Part shown: positions 34,671 through 44,020 of the stretch, piece after piece
Layout of the letters: each line of letters opens with the position of its first letter
Numbering within the stretch: position 1 is the first letter of the stretch
Origin: Adiantum capillus-veneris
Taxonomy: Eukaryota; Streptophyta; Polypodiopsida; Polypodiales; Pteridaceae
Reading direction: 5' to 3'
NCBI GenBank assembly: GCA_014529385.2
Contig: CM043966.1
Location: forward strand, 90,156,587 to 90,220,586
Length of the DNA stretch: 64,000 nucleotides
Translations under genes and position numbers: made by a program
Notes under the pieces: model-generated
What the model was told of the DNA's origin: nothing
Seen by the model: the letters and a program-made list of their open reading frames with translations, nothing else
The model's database searches: none

Positions 34671-34970
34671 TTGGACCTACCAGATACTTGGAGGATTCAT
34701 AATGCATTGCATGTGAGTCTCTTGAACCCTGTTAAGGGTGATGTGCCTGATGATGGGGAGCCTGATGAGCAACCCGAAGTGGAAGAAAACGAGGAGATCC
34801 TTGTTCCTGAACAGATTTTGGCACATAATGATACGAAGAAAGGTAAAGTCCGAAGGCGGTTCTTGGTTAAGTTCAAGAACTTTCCTGCATTTGATGCGAA
34901 GTGGATGGAGGAGGAGGACCTAGCAGATACTCCTCGGATTGTGAAACTTTACCTCGATGTTTTGGTTTAG
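34671..34970 (+). pseudogene. Chromovirus integrase C-terminus with chromodomain
   Basis: After the integrase tail (IHNALHVSLLNPVKG) comes a chromodomain of about 50 residues: ILVPEQILAHNDTKKGKVRR then FLVKFKNFPAFDAKWMEEED. The aromatic and W-E positions of the chromo fold are present. In chromoviruses this domain directs integration to marked chromatin. The frame is open here but is not joined to the integrase core. Confidence 0.85.
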
Positions 34971-34979
34971 CATAGTCTA

Positions 34980-35576
34980 CTCCAAACGGAACCCAGAAAC
35001 TCAGCTTGGCCGAAGATCTGGTGCAGTGGGATGCACAAGAGGGGAGTCGCTCCACTCCTTTGTCAACAGATGCCTCGATTTTGATACTAAAGTCACTGAT
35101 GTCTCTTTGAGCTTCAGGGATACTGAGAGCTGACAGTATTCTGCTGGATGACTTTATGAAATGGAATTCCTGATTATGATACTGATTTGTTCTTGACTTC
35201 TTGTGAGTGCAGGAACTGATAGCCGAAATGACTGCAGCATTTTGGTCTAATTGATCTCGAATAGACATGGTTGCAATAGGGGTTAGTCAATCGGACATCG
35301 ATGAGGTCCCGATTGGACCTAGATGTGATTGCTAGCTACATTGCCGATAAATCATGGTCTAAGATCCGAATGAATGTTGAATGCCATGTGATGTCCTGTG
35401 ATGTCTGGTGATGTCCTGTGATGTCGTGTGATGTGACTGTCGATTTTGTACATGTGCTAGATGTGTGTTCCTAGTACGTAGGTACTAACAGTCAGTGTCT
35501 GCTAAGACGGTTTATGGCTTTTGTCGGTTTTGCAGGCGTAATCGCGGTCGATTACAATGCTTTCAAGAGGGGGGTA
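34980..35576 (+). other. Chromovirus 3' untranslated region, polypurine tract
   Basis: No ORF. It contains four to five short repeats of the type GATGTC(C/G)TGTGAT (about 35391-35432) and ends with the polypurine tract AAGAGGGGGG. Confidence 0.7.
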
Positions 35577-36120
35577 TGTCACAAAGTGATGACATGGCGG
35601 ACAGCAGAAACCCTAAAATTCCTGCAAACCCTAATTTTTGCCAAAAACCCTAAATTCCGGAAATCGCGGAGGCGGATTATTAAAATTTATTTATTTATTT
35701 ATTTATTTTTTTTGGAAAATGATGAGCGACGCGAATTTTGCTTTTGCTTTTTAAAAAAAAAAAAAAAAGAGAAAAGACTCTCTAAGAGAGAGAGAGAACT
35801 GATGCTTTTGATTTTAAAAGCTTTTGGGGCTCTGCTTTTGGGCATCCCTTGTAACCTTTAAATTAGTGGTGAGGGCCTCACTTCTCAGAGCATCTGGACG
35901 CAGAGTCTGAGAGTGAAACCCTAACCGCTCTCTTGTACTTTGATGATTGATTAATACAAAAAGAAATACCGAAAGGGGCGCCAGTCTTTGGGGCCAATAT
36001 CTCTAGGCACGGAACTCCGCCGGGCCAGTGCAAATCTATTGTGATCTGTGAATTGTTTTGAAGTGGTTATTTGGTGCTGTTGCGGTTGATTCTTGACTTG
36101 GAGTGTCCAAGTTTGTTACA
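35577..36120 (+). repeat. 3' LTR of the chromovirus
   Basis: Near-identical to the 5' LTR; lacks the 19-bp TAATTTCTGCCAGAAACCC segment and has four TTTA repeats near 35685-35705. Confidence 0.95.
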
Positions 36121-36820
36121 CATCCTCACTAGCAACACCTAGCGATTGCAGATCCCTCTCATCGCCATCAAATCCCAATTAGCTAGCGTTTTCCAAATCA
36201 GCCCTTGGCGTTTCTGCTCAGCAAGCATCAGTGTTTTGGAGTCCAACAATCCCAGCGTTTTTGCTAATGACACAGGTAGCTCAGCGTTAGTGTTTTTCAG
36301 CCCTAGCCGCGTCAAAGAGGCAGCGTTTTTCAGCCTATGGGACAGCAGTAGAATCAGCTCGGATTGGATGCAGAAGTTTCCCCAAATTTCAGCCCATAAA
36401 AACGCAGCCAAAACAGTCATTTTCAGCCACCGAAACAGTCCCGAAATTCAGGAGTTAGAAGATCTCAGATTTCAGTCATCAAGTCGTCGTCGTCATCGGC
36501 ATAGTCCAAGTTGCATCAGTCCATTGCATATGCATTGTACCACTTTGTGCAATAAAAAAGTAGACCACTCTTGCCGACGAGAGTGGGACCTTCGGAGGAG
36601 GGTTTTACAACCTCTCGGGTGTCGTATCTCTTTTCTCTCCTTCTCTCAGTCTCATACACTTGCACGCACATTGTCCATTCACTTTGTTTGTGATCATAGC
36701 ACTTTCCATTAAGAACGGAAGGCTCTCCCTCCCATAAGAACTAAAAGGAACCTTGAGCACAGTTCGGAGCACTCATCTTGAGCAAAGTGCAAACAATCAT
36801 TCCGTTGCACCTAACAGGGG

Positions 36821-36823
<3 letters not shown>

Positions 36824-36906
<83 letters not shown>
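36824..36906. repeat. (GA)n microsatellite, 83 bp, LINE border
   Basis: Lies between the remnant of LINE copy 2, behind the LTR array, and the 3' tail of LINE copy 3. Confidence 0.98.
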
Positions 36907-36909
<3 letters not shown>

Positions 36910-38296
36910 AAATGAAAATGAAATGAAATGAAATGTTATATTAACGTCTTCAAAAGGCCAAAGTGACCTATGAGACCAGAAAGTTTCAATGTGGTGGATC
37001 TGATACAAAGTCAAAGTAACAAGATAACAAAATGACAAAAAGACACAATGACAAAATGACAAAATAAAATATTATGGAATCCTAGACTGCTGGGCGTGGA
37101 CTAAGCAGCTAAAACAGCTAGCTGGGATAGGTAGATCATAGGAGATCCAGCATCGGTCGCTGACGGATCTCATCAATCTCCTCCATGGTCAGTAGTCTGA
37201 CCGGGCGTTGTGCATGTTGAGCTAAAGTGACCTGGATCCACTGATGCAGCCTCTGTCGATGTTGTGTAGTCCTCCGCAGTCGTGGGTGTCTGGAATTCCC
37301 CAGCTCAGTCGCTCGTTCAATCAGTATGCCTCTGGTGTAAAGCGACGAGCTCTGCTGTGGTAGTAACTCCTCCGGGTGTCCAGTGGCAGCTCTGAAGAAG
37401 TCTGTGATCTGTGTCTGAGACTGGCTAATCTTTCCTCTCATCACGCTCTCTCTGTGCCTGCGCAGCTCGAGCAAAAACAAACCCAGGCATCTTTGATCCT
37501 CGTACCGCATGACTCTAGAGAATGGTCCAAAGCCCTCTCTGAACAAGCAATGGAAGCGGCCTCGTATCTCGTAGTAGACGGGGCAGTGGCATGTGTAGTG
37601 CAACTCTGTCTCAGGCTCGATGTCACACAAGGGGCATGTCCTGGCCTCTGCTGGTACTCCGCTGTATCTCCCAGTCTCGATCCGCAGCTGGTGTGAAGAT
37701 GTGCGTATCTGGCCAATAGCACATCGCACCCCATGAGACAGGTGAGTGTCCATGTATCTGGGCCTCGTCACAAAACCATCCTCCGTAAGCTGGAGGAGAT
37801 GCTCTCTGTAGAAAGCCATCTTCGTGCCTAGCTCCTGTATTGGCTGTATCCATGTCCTCTTGGTGTCTAGCTGGGTCAAGTCCTGACGAATGAGCCTGGT
37901 GATATCGGACTGTGTAAGAGTCAGAGAGGGCGCAAAACAATATCATCAACATATAACAGTAGTGGAATCCATGTCCCCGCCAGCTGTGCACCTCTATCAC
38001 CATCTCTCTCAATGTAGTGAGAAACCTCATCTACATACATACCAAATAGAGTAGGAGAGAGCGGGCAGCCCTGCTTCACCCCAACAGTGGAGTAAACCGG
38101 TGTGGATAGACCCTCTGGAGTGCGTACATGCCCCACTATTGACCTGTATAATGCCATGACCCCCCAAATGAGCTCTGTGGGTACTCCCATCGGCTGTAAT
38201 CTGCGCATCAATCTCGCTCTGGGCACTGTGTCAAATGCTTTACGGAAATCCACAAAGCTGCAATAGATCCGTCTCCCATGCGATCTACCCTCCTCA

Positions 38297-38301
<5 letters not shown>
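36907..38301 (-). mobile_element. LINE copy 3 (subfamily I), 5'-truncated and internally deleted
   Basis: From its 3' end (low coordinates): tail GATGAAAATGAAAATGAAATG, hairpin AGGCCAAAGTGACCT at 36955-36969, a 3' UTR, then on the minus strand the C-terminal coding part 37879-37136 with a cysteine box (CPLCDIEPETELHYTCHCPVY). RT core pieces lie at 38253-37921 (FRKAFDTVPRARLMRRL, GVKQGCPLSPTLFG, LLYVDDIVL). Between YVDD and the C-terminal part about 800-900 coding bases are missing. The 5' end is cut inside RT directly at (GA)n. Confidence 0.9.

Positions 38302-38385
<84 letters not shown>
38302..38385. repeat. (GA)n microsatellite, 84 bp, LINE border
   Basis: It is at the same time the 5' border of LINE copy 3 and the 3' border of LINE copy 4. 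Confidence 0.98.
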
Positions 38386-38388
<3 letters not shown>

Positions 38389-38817
38389 GAAATGAAATGA
38401 AATGTTATATGAACGTCTTCAAAAAGGCCAAAATGACCTATGAGACCAAAAAGTTACAATTGGTGAATTTGATACCATGTCTGAGTACGGAAATTACCAA
38501 GTTACAAAGTTACCCAGTTACAGAGGACTAACACTAAAACATTAAGGCACTAAGGAGAAAGGAAATAAAAGAGGGGGGGGGGGGGGGGGAAGGGGGGTTT
38601 TGTGGGTTCAGATGAAATCTCTCATCGGTCGTTGTCGGATCTCATCGACCTCCTCCATGGTCAGAACTCTGGTTGGGCGTCTTGCATGTCGAGCTAGAGT
38701 GATCTGTATCTTCTGTTGCAACCTTCGTCGGTAGTGGGAGACCCCTCGAGGTCGTGGACGTCTGGATCTGCCAAGTTCAGTGGCTCTGTCAAGCAGTGTA
38801 CCTCTAGTATGAGTAGG

Positions 38818-41800
38818 CTATAATGACTGCTCCGTTTGCTCTCCTCTGTCTGGTGTAAAGAACTCTGTGATTCGTCTCTGAGATTGTCTTTCCCTTAATG
38901 TCCTCAGCAAGCTCTCCCTAAGTCTGTTAAGCTCTAGCAGGAACAATCCGAGACACTTCTGATCCTTGTATCTCATGACTCTAGAAAAAGGTCCGAACCC
39001 TTCTTTGAACAAGCAGTGGAAGCGTCCGCGCATCTCATAGTATGCCGGGCAGTGGCATGTGTAGTGCAGTTCTGTCTCTAGCTCTAAGCTACATAGGTGA
39101 CATATCCTAGCTCCTGCCGGCACCCCTCGGAATCGTCCAGTCTCGATCTGGAGCTGATGTGAGGATGTGCGTATCTGTCCAATAGCGCATCTTATCCCAT
39201 GAGATAAGTGTGTATCCATGTATGGTGGCCTAGTCACAAAGCCGTCCTCCGTGAGTTGGAGAAGATGCTCTCTGTAGAAGGCCATCTTCGTGTCCAACTC
39301 TTGTGTCGGCTATATCCATGTGCTCCTAGTATTTAGCTGAATCAGATCCTGACGTATGAGCCTGGTGATCTCTGTCCGTGTGAGAGACAAGGAGGGTGCA
39401 TCCAAGGAGTATTGAAGCGGAGGTAATCTATCCATATTGAGACCATGCGACTGGAACCATGATGCCATCTGTCCATACCAACATGCTGTATCGCCTTGTA
39501 GAGCTAGTTGTCGAGGATGACTCCAGGGCAAGCTGAGCGTATCTGTCTCTGGGGAGATCCCATAAACCGTGCATAAAGGAAACTGATCTCGTCAGTGCCT
39601 CCACCACGAGGGGGGGGGGGCGGCTAGCTCGGCTCGGATAATCTCATGTGGTACTGAGGCCTTAGCCCGAATCATCCGAGCGATCATAGAGACCAGAGGC
39701 CTCTCCATACATCTCCATCCATCTGTGTTACCAGATCTCCCATGGCGGTCTACTAAGGGTCCCCAAACTTGAACTCCATAGAGCATAGCTGGAGTCACTA
39801 GAGTGTCAAAGAGCCATAGCTTTGTTCGCGGTTCTTGAAACTGAACCTGCGAACACATCCTCTCCAGTCCTCCCAAAGCTGCATATGCTCTCGTCAGTCT
39901 AGTCTCTGATGCTCTCCTTAGTGAACACACCGGTCCACTAAATACTACCCCAAGATAGGTATATGCATCTGTGTACTCCACAGTCTCATGGCCATACATA
40001 AATGTGGGTGCCGACCTCCTGACCCACTGTGGTGTGGTGTTGAACACCATAACCTTGGTTTTTCCCAGATTTACCGATAATCCACTGTCACGAGCAAATG
40101 TATGCAGAGCATCCAAATGACGCTGCATCCCCTCTGGGGAGTCTGAAATCAACACAATATCATCAACATATAGTAACAACGGAATCCATGTCCCTGCTAG
40201 CTGAGCCCCCCTGTCTCCTTGCCGCTCCACATAGTCTGAAAACTCATCCACATACATCCCAAAAAGAGTTGAGGATAGTGGGCATCCCTGCTTTACTAAA
40301 ATAGTGGAGTGGACCATGTCAGACATTCCCTCAGTGGTGCATACCCGTCCCATCACTGTCCTGTATAGAGCCAGAATACCCCATATCAGCTCTATAGGCA
40401 CACCCATGTCCTGTAGTCTGTGTATAAGTCTGGCTCTCGACACTGTGTCAAAAGCTTTGCGGAAATCCACAAAGCTACAATAGATTCTCTTGCCATGGTG
40501 TCTACCCTCCTCAATAATAGCTCTGAGTGTTAGAATCTGGTCAAGAGTGGAGAGACCTCTCCTGAAACCTGCTTGCCCTGGTGCTCTTATTCCCTCTCAC
40601 TCTGCCCATCTACTCAGCTCTTGCTCAAGGACGGATGCATACAACCTAGCTAATGTGTGGCCAACCATGATGGTGCGATAATTCGCGGGAATCGTGGGAT
40701 CTCCTGACCTGAAAATAGGCACAATCGTAGACATACTCCAGGTCTCGGGAAGCCTTCATACATGGCTCGATTAAACATCATAGCCAGGAGCTCTGCAAGC
40801 ATATCCCTGGCATGGATGAAGTGCTCTGCTACCAGACATCATGATCATGCGCTCTCCTTGTCTTCATCCTGTCAATGGCTTTCCTTACCCTCTCGGCAGT
40901 AAAGAAAGAACATGTCTCTGGGCATGTCTCTAGTGGGTCCGGCAGAGGTGGTTGCCCTGATGCCGTGTAGAGAGATGTGGCATATTCCCCCCATGTCTCA
41001 GTGGAGGTGACCGCGGGTGGTGGCGAATGCTCGTGGAATAGCCTCCATGCTTCCCCTGAGTCCTGACTTATAAATAGCTGATATAGATCCCGCTATAGCT
41101 GAAATAGATAGGCCCTTTTCTTTTGTCGCACTAGGCGGCGAAGGATAATCCGTGACTGTCGATGTGTGGTAATACCCGTGAGCACTTCCATCTGTAGTTT
41201 GATCCTCGTCTCTTTGCACTCCTCATCATACCAACTATTCTGGGGCATGTTCCCAGATCGTCTCCGTGTGGGACTGTGGGGGTATGCCTTTGATGCTGCA
41301 TCATGGAGCGTCTTTGTCAAAATCTGAGTGAGTTCATCTAGTGGCCGTCCCGGCTCCTGGGTGCATAGCTGCCTGTATATCTCATCGATATATACAGAAT
41401 CCGTCTCCCTCATGAAGGTGTACCAAGTGTGTATGGGGACCCCACCTAATGGAGCTGTGCTGAACTGAAAGGTCAGGGTGAAAGACACGATAGCATGATC
41501 AACTGCTACTCCAACTGGCCTAGTGCCCACCATGAAATCCTGAAAGAATGGGATGAGACCTGGCTGGGCAATAACATAATCCACTGTGCTTGCACCATGT
41601 CGGTGTGGAAAGCAAGTAAAACCTCGAGCTGTCAAAAATCTTTGTAGGCCGTTCATAATGGGCAATCTGTGTGCGGTTCCCATATCTATCAAGTATCTAC
41701 CGTACTCAGTGTATTCCTCATCTTGTGATAGTCTGGATAGACCCATCTCTGTGACGTCTAGCTCCCTGAGCATCTCTTCGGAAGTATCATAAAATATTCT

Positions 41801-42260
41801 CTGGTGGTTGGCAGTCCTAGCATTGAAATCCCCTAGTATGATAATGTCACCATCCTTGGGAAAACTCCCATATGTCATTATCCAAAATAGCAAGGGAGAT
41901 TGTCCCCTATGCATATACTGACGTACTAGGAGGAAAGTAACAGATAGCAATGTAGAGGTATCTGCCCGTCTCTGCCCTGAGCCTCACCCACATGTACCTA
42001 GCATGCTCATCCCTGCGTGCTATATATAACAATGGTTGCAACTCCTCCCTAAATAAAATTGCCACTCCCCTTGAGCCTCGTCCTCGATGCTCCGATTTGG
42101 TCTCTTGCCTGCAGGCTGTCTCCCATCTATATCCACTCACGTGTGGCATGGATTGCCCAGGGGCTTGATGCGTCTCCGAGTAGAAGATGATGTCTCTCCC
42201 TGTGAAGCTATCCTCAAAGGCCCCTACATCAAGACGAAGTGAACTATTACAATTCTAGGT
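38818..42260 (-). pseudogene. ORF2 of LINE copy 4 (endonuclease-RT), broken
   Basis: Pieces in order on the minus strand: 42260-41907 (DIIFYSETHQ, RGSRGVAILF), 41950-41093 with endonuclease motifs (LGDFNARTAN, STVDYVIAQ, VAVDHAIVSF), 40470-39592 RT (FRKAFDTVSRARLIHRL, VKQGCPLSSTLFG, LLYVDDIVLIS, NLGKTKVMVF), 39531-39310, and 39297-38818 with the cysteine box (CHLCSLELETELHYTCHCPAY). An in-frame TAG replaces the Trp of the first endonuclease motif near 42250. ORF2 would nick the target and prime reverse transcription on it. Confidence 0.9.
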
Positions 42261-42296
42261 TGCCATCTTTAGTGTGGTCCCATGGGTCTCGCACCG

Positions 42297-42980
42297 TCAT
42301 GCGGGACGTCGCTCCAATAGCACCACCTTTCCATCTCTGTAAAAAGCAATCTTCTCCTTTTCCCTTGCTGCTCTAATTTCCGGCATTACTTCTTGCATAT
42401 GAGCAATCTGCGAGAGGGTGAGGTCATCTCCAAGAAAGATGCCAGTCTTCTTTAGAGTAGTCTTCTTTAGAGTCGGTCTCTTCTTCAGGAAATCCTTCTT
42501 CGCTTCCATGGATGGGAAGCGGAGAATGAGTGCCCTTTCCTTCGAGGTTTCTCCGTTGCTTCCGCTTTTCTTTGTGCCCACTCTCCAGGCCCTCGTATGC
42601 GTCTGTTCGTTGACCCCTGTCAGAGTCATGAGTTCTTTCACCTCTTTCTCCACATTATCTTGGTCTCTGAGGCCACATACCCTTACGTGTAAGGCCCGCA
42701 CACGTCTCCTTTGCTCCTCTTCTAGTGTCAAGTTGATGATGGTTGGTGTGGGGGTGGGAGTTATTTCCTTGCCTTTCCCTTTCTTGACAATCTCGATCCA
42801 TTTTTCGGCCTTTTCTGCTTTTTGTTGGGTCTTTGTGATGACATCTACCCACGAGGTCGTCATTTCTTTTTGTTGCTCCCCACCTTCTTTGATGGCCCGC
42901 ATTTGTTCTTTGATCGTGTTAAGCTCTTCAATTACTGAGGGTTGAAGCTCTCCCTCTTCGAGGACGTTCTGCGATCGCAC
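42297..42980 (-). pseudogene. ORF1 of LINE copy 4 (RRM-like RNA-binding protein), 5'-truncated
   Basis: An open frame of about 227 codons starts without an ATG because the element is cut at (GA)n. It has a charged helical first part, then VRALHVRVCGLRDQDNVEKE and later RAWRVGTKK...ERALILRFPSMEAKKDFLKK. The sequence IAFYRDGKVVLLERRPA forms the end. This is the RRM-plus-C-terminal-domain layout of L1-type ORF1 proteins, which coat the element RNA. ORF1 ends with TGA; 15 codons later the ORF2 start region (KMAT then a mutated WNCN) follows in the same frame. Confidence 0.75.
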
Positions 42981-42989
42981 CTCTGCAAG

Positions 42990-42992
<3 letters not shown>

Positions 42993-43041
<49 letters not shown>

Positions 43042-43057
43042 AAGAAAAGAAAGAAAG
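42993..43057. repeat. (GA)n then (GAAA)n, LINE border
   Basis: GA repeat to 43037 and AAAG/GAAA repeats to about 43057, between LINE copies 4 and 5. Confidence 0.97.
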
Positions 43058-43281
43058 ATTTTTAACGTCTATGTCAGGCCGAAATCGGCCTATGAGACAA
43101 ATCAAATGTACATGGCGTGTATGTCATCCGTCTATCGGAAAGACAAATGAAACAAAACTGATACAAAACTGAACTGAATGTAGGTAATGGAGTATCTGAG
43201 GAGGGATGGGGCTCTATCTCTAGGGGTATATGCATGTCTATATGCTCAAGGTAGTACAATCATGAGAATGCATCAAGCTCT

Positions 43282-44020
43282 CTAGCTCCATCCTGTACAA
43301 ATGGGGGGATGTAAGATGTGGTACATGGGCGGGGCTGGTGTCAAGGCTACCCGGATGAAAGCTGTCGGGTCGGCCCTCATCTGAGCTACTCGCTCCTCAG
43401 TGGCACGGCGCTCCCGGGCTCGGATCTCCTCGATCTGTCGGTGGTGGGAGCTCATGCCCCTGTAGCCTGGGACTCGTGGTCGTCGTCTAGCTCGGTTCAC
43501 CTCCGCCTGTGGGAGTGTCACTCCTCTCTGAGTATCTGATGAGGTAGGGGTGGCAATCCTCTGAAAGAAGTCTGTGAGCTGCGATTGTCTCCCCTCTGTC
43601 TGTGTAGCTGTGCGTGGCTGTAGTAGTGTGTCCCGATGGCTCTGTATCTCTAGTAAGAAACGTCCGAGCTGTCTCTGATCTCGAGAGTCCATGATCTCTC
43701 GGAGAGTGGGCTGTCCTCTGAATAAGGCCTCATACCTGCCTCTGATCTCCGTGTATGCTCTGCATCTACATACAAAGTGCTCCTCACTCTCCACCTCCTC
43801 TGTGCAGGCTCTGCAGACTCGCTCCTCCCTGGGAACACCAGTGTGTCTCCCGATCTCAATCTCTAACCTGTGTGAAGCCACTCTCAGCTGACCAATCGCC
43901 ACCCGTGAGCTATGTGGCATATATGTGTCCATATAGCGTGGTCTCTGTATGAACCCCCCAGACAATATGGTGAGAAACTGGTCTCTGTAATCTGACATCC
44001 TCGTCCCAAGCCAGGTGACT
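43282..44020 (-). pseudogene. C-terminal part of ORF2 of LINE copy 5, after a frameshift
   Basis: MSDYRDQFLTILSGGFIQRP continues the protein one frame away from the main ORF2. It carries the cysteine box CRACTEEVESEEHFVCRCRAY (C-x2-C...H-x4-C), equivalent to those of the other copies. A single-base indel near 44030 separates it from the upstream frame; it could equally be a sequence error. Confidence 0.85.

Larger units (their letters stand above)
29604..36120 (+). mobile_element. Ty3/gypsy chromovirus with two LTRs and target duplication
   Basis: LTRs lie at 29604-30156 (553 bp) and 35577-36120 (544 bp), both TGTCACAAAGTG...TTTGTTACA. They are near-identical except for a 19-bp segment missing from the 3' copy and small differences in A/T runs. 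The target duplication CATCC (29599-29603 and 36121-36125) is perfect. A primer-binding site follows at 30158 and a polypurine tract AAGAGGGGGG precedes the 3' LTR. Gag, protease tail, RT, RNase H, integrase and chromodomain follow the gypsy order, but with frameshifts and an integrase deletion. Confidence 0.95.
16857..36816 (+). mobile_element. Tandem LTR array of a family lacking pol (LTR-internal-LTR-internal-LTR)
   Basis: Three long LTRs (TGTCACGTGACAC...CCTAACA) alternate with two internal regions that start with TGGTATCAGAGC and end with a polypurine tract AAAAGGAGGGGA. Three LTRs with two internals is what unequal recombination between LTRs of two copies produces. The outer flanks read GGGAG (16852-16856) and GGGGG (36817-36821), a 4/5 match to a 5-bp target duplication. 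No protease, RT or integrase is encoded. The array is itself interrupted by a copia element, a shortened solo LTR and a chromovirus. Confidence 0.88.
29097..36816 (+). repeat. LTR-C of the array, split by the chromovirus
   Basis: LTR-C occupies 29097-29603 and 36126-36816. It starts TGTCACATGACAC, has a C run of about 17 bases near 29501-29517, and resumes after the chromovirus with TCACTAGCAACACCTAGCG. It ends TTGCACCTAACA. Confidence 0.9.
38386..42992 (-). mobile_element. LINE copy 4 (subfamily I), nearly full length
   Basis: Reading from the 5' end at 42992: ORF1 without its start, a short gap, ORF2 with endonuclease and RT in several frame-shifted pieces, the cysteine box, a 3' UTR with a G run of about 18 (38571-38588), the hairpin (38425-38439) and the tail AGAAATGAAATGAAATGAAATG. 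The 5' cut lies in ORF1 at (GA)n (TGCAAGCTCAGAGAG). It is inactive because of multiple shifts. Confidence 0.92.

Noticed and set aside
35391-35432. Short tandem GATGTCCTGTGAT-like repeats as a CRISPR-like array
   Set aside because: Units are contiguous, about 13 bases, without spacers, and lie in the 3' untranslated part of a retrotransposon.
42418-42945. 175-codon plus-strand frame
   Set aside because: It is antisense to the LINE ORF1 at 42297-42980, which has the clear RRM-type pattern.
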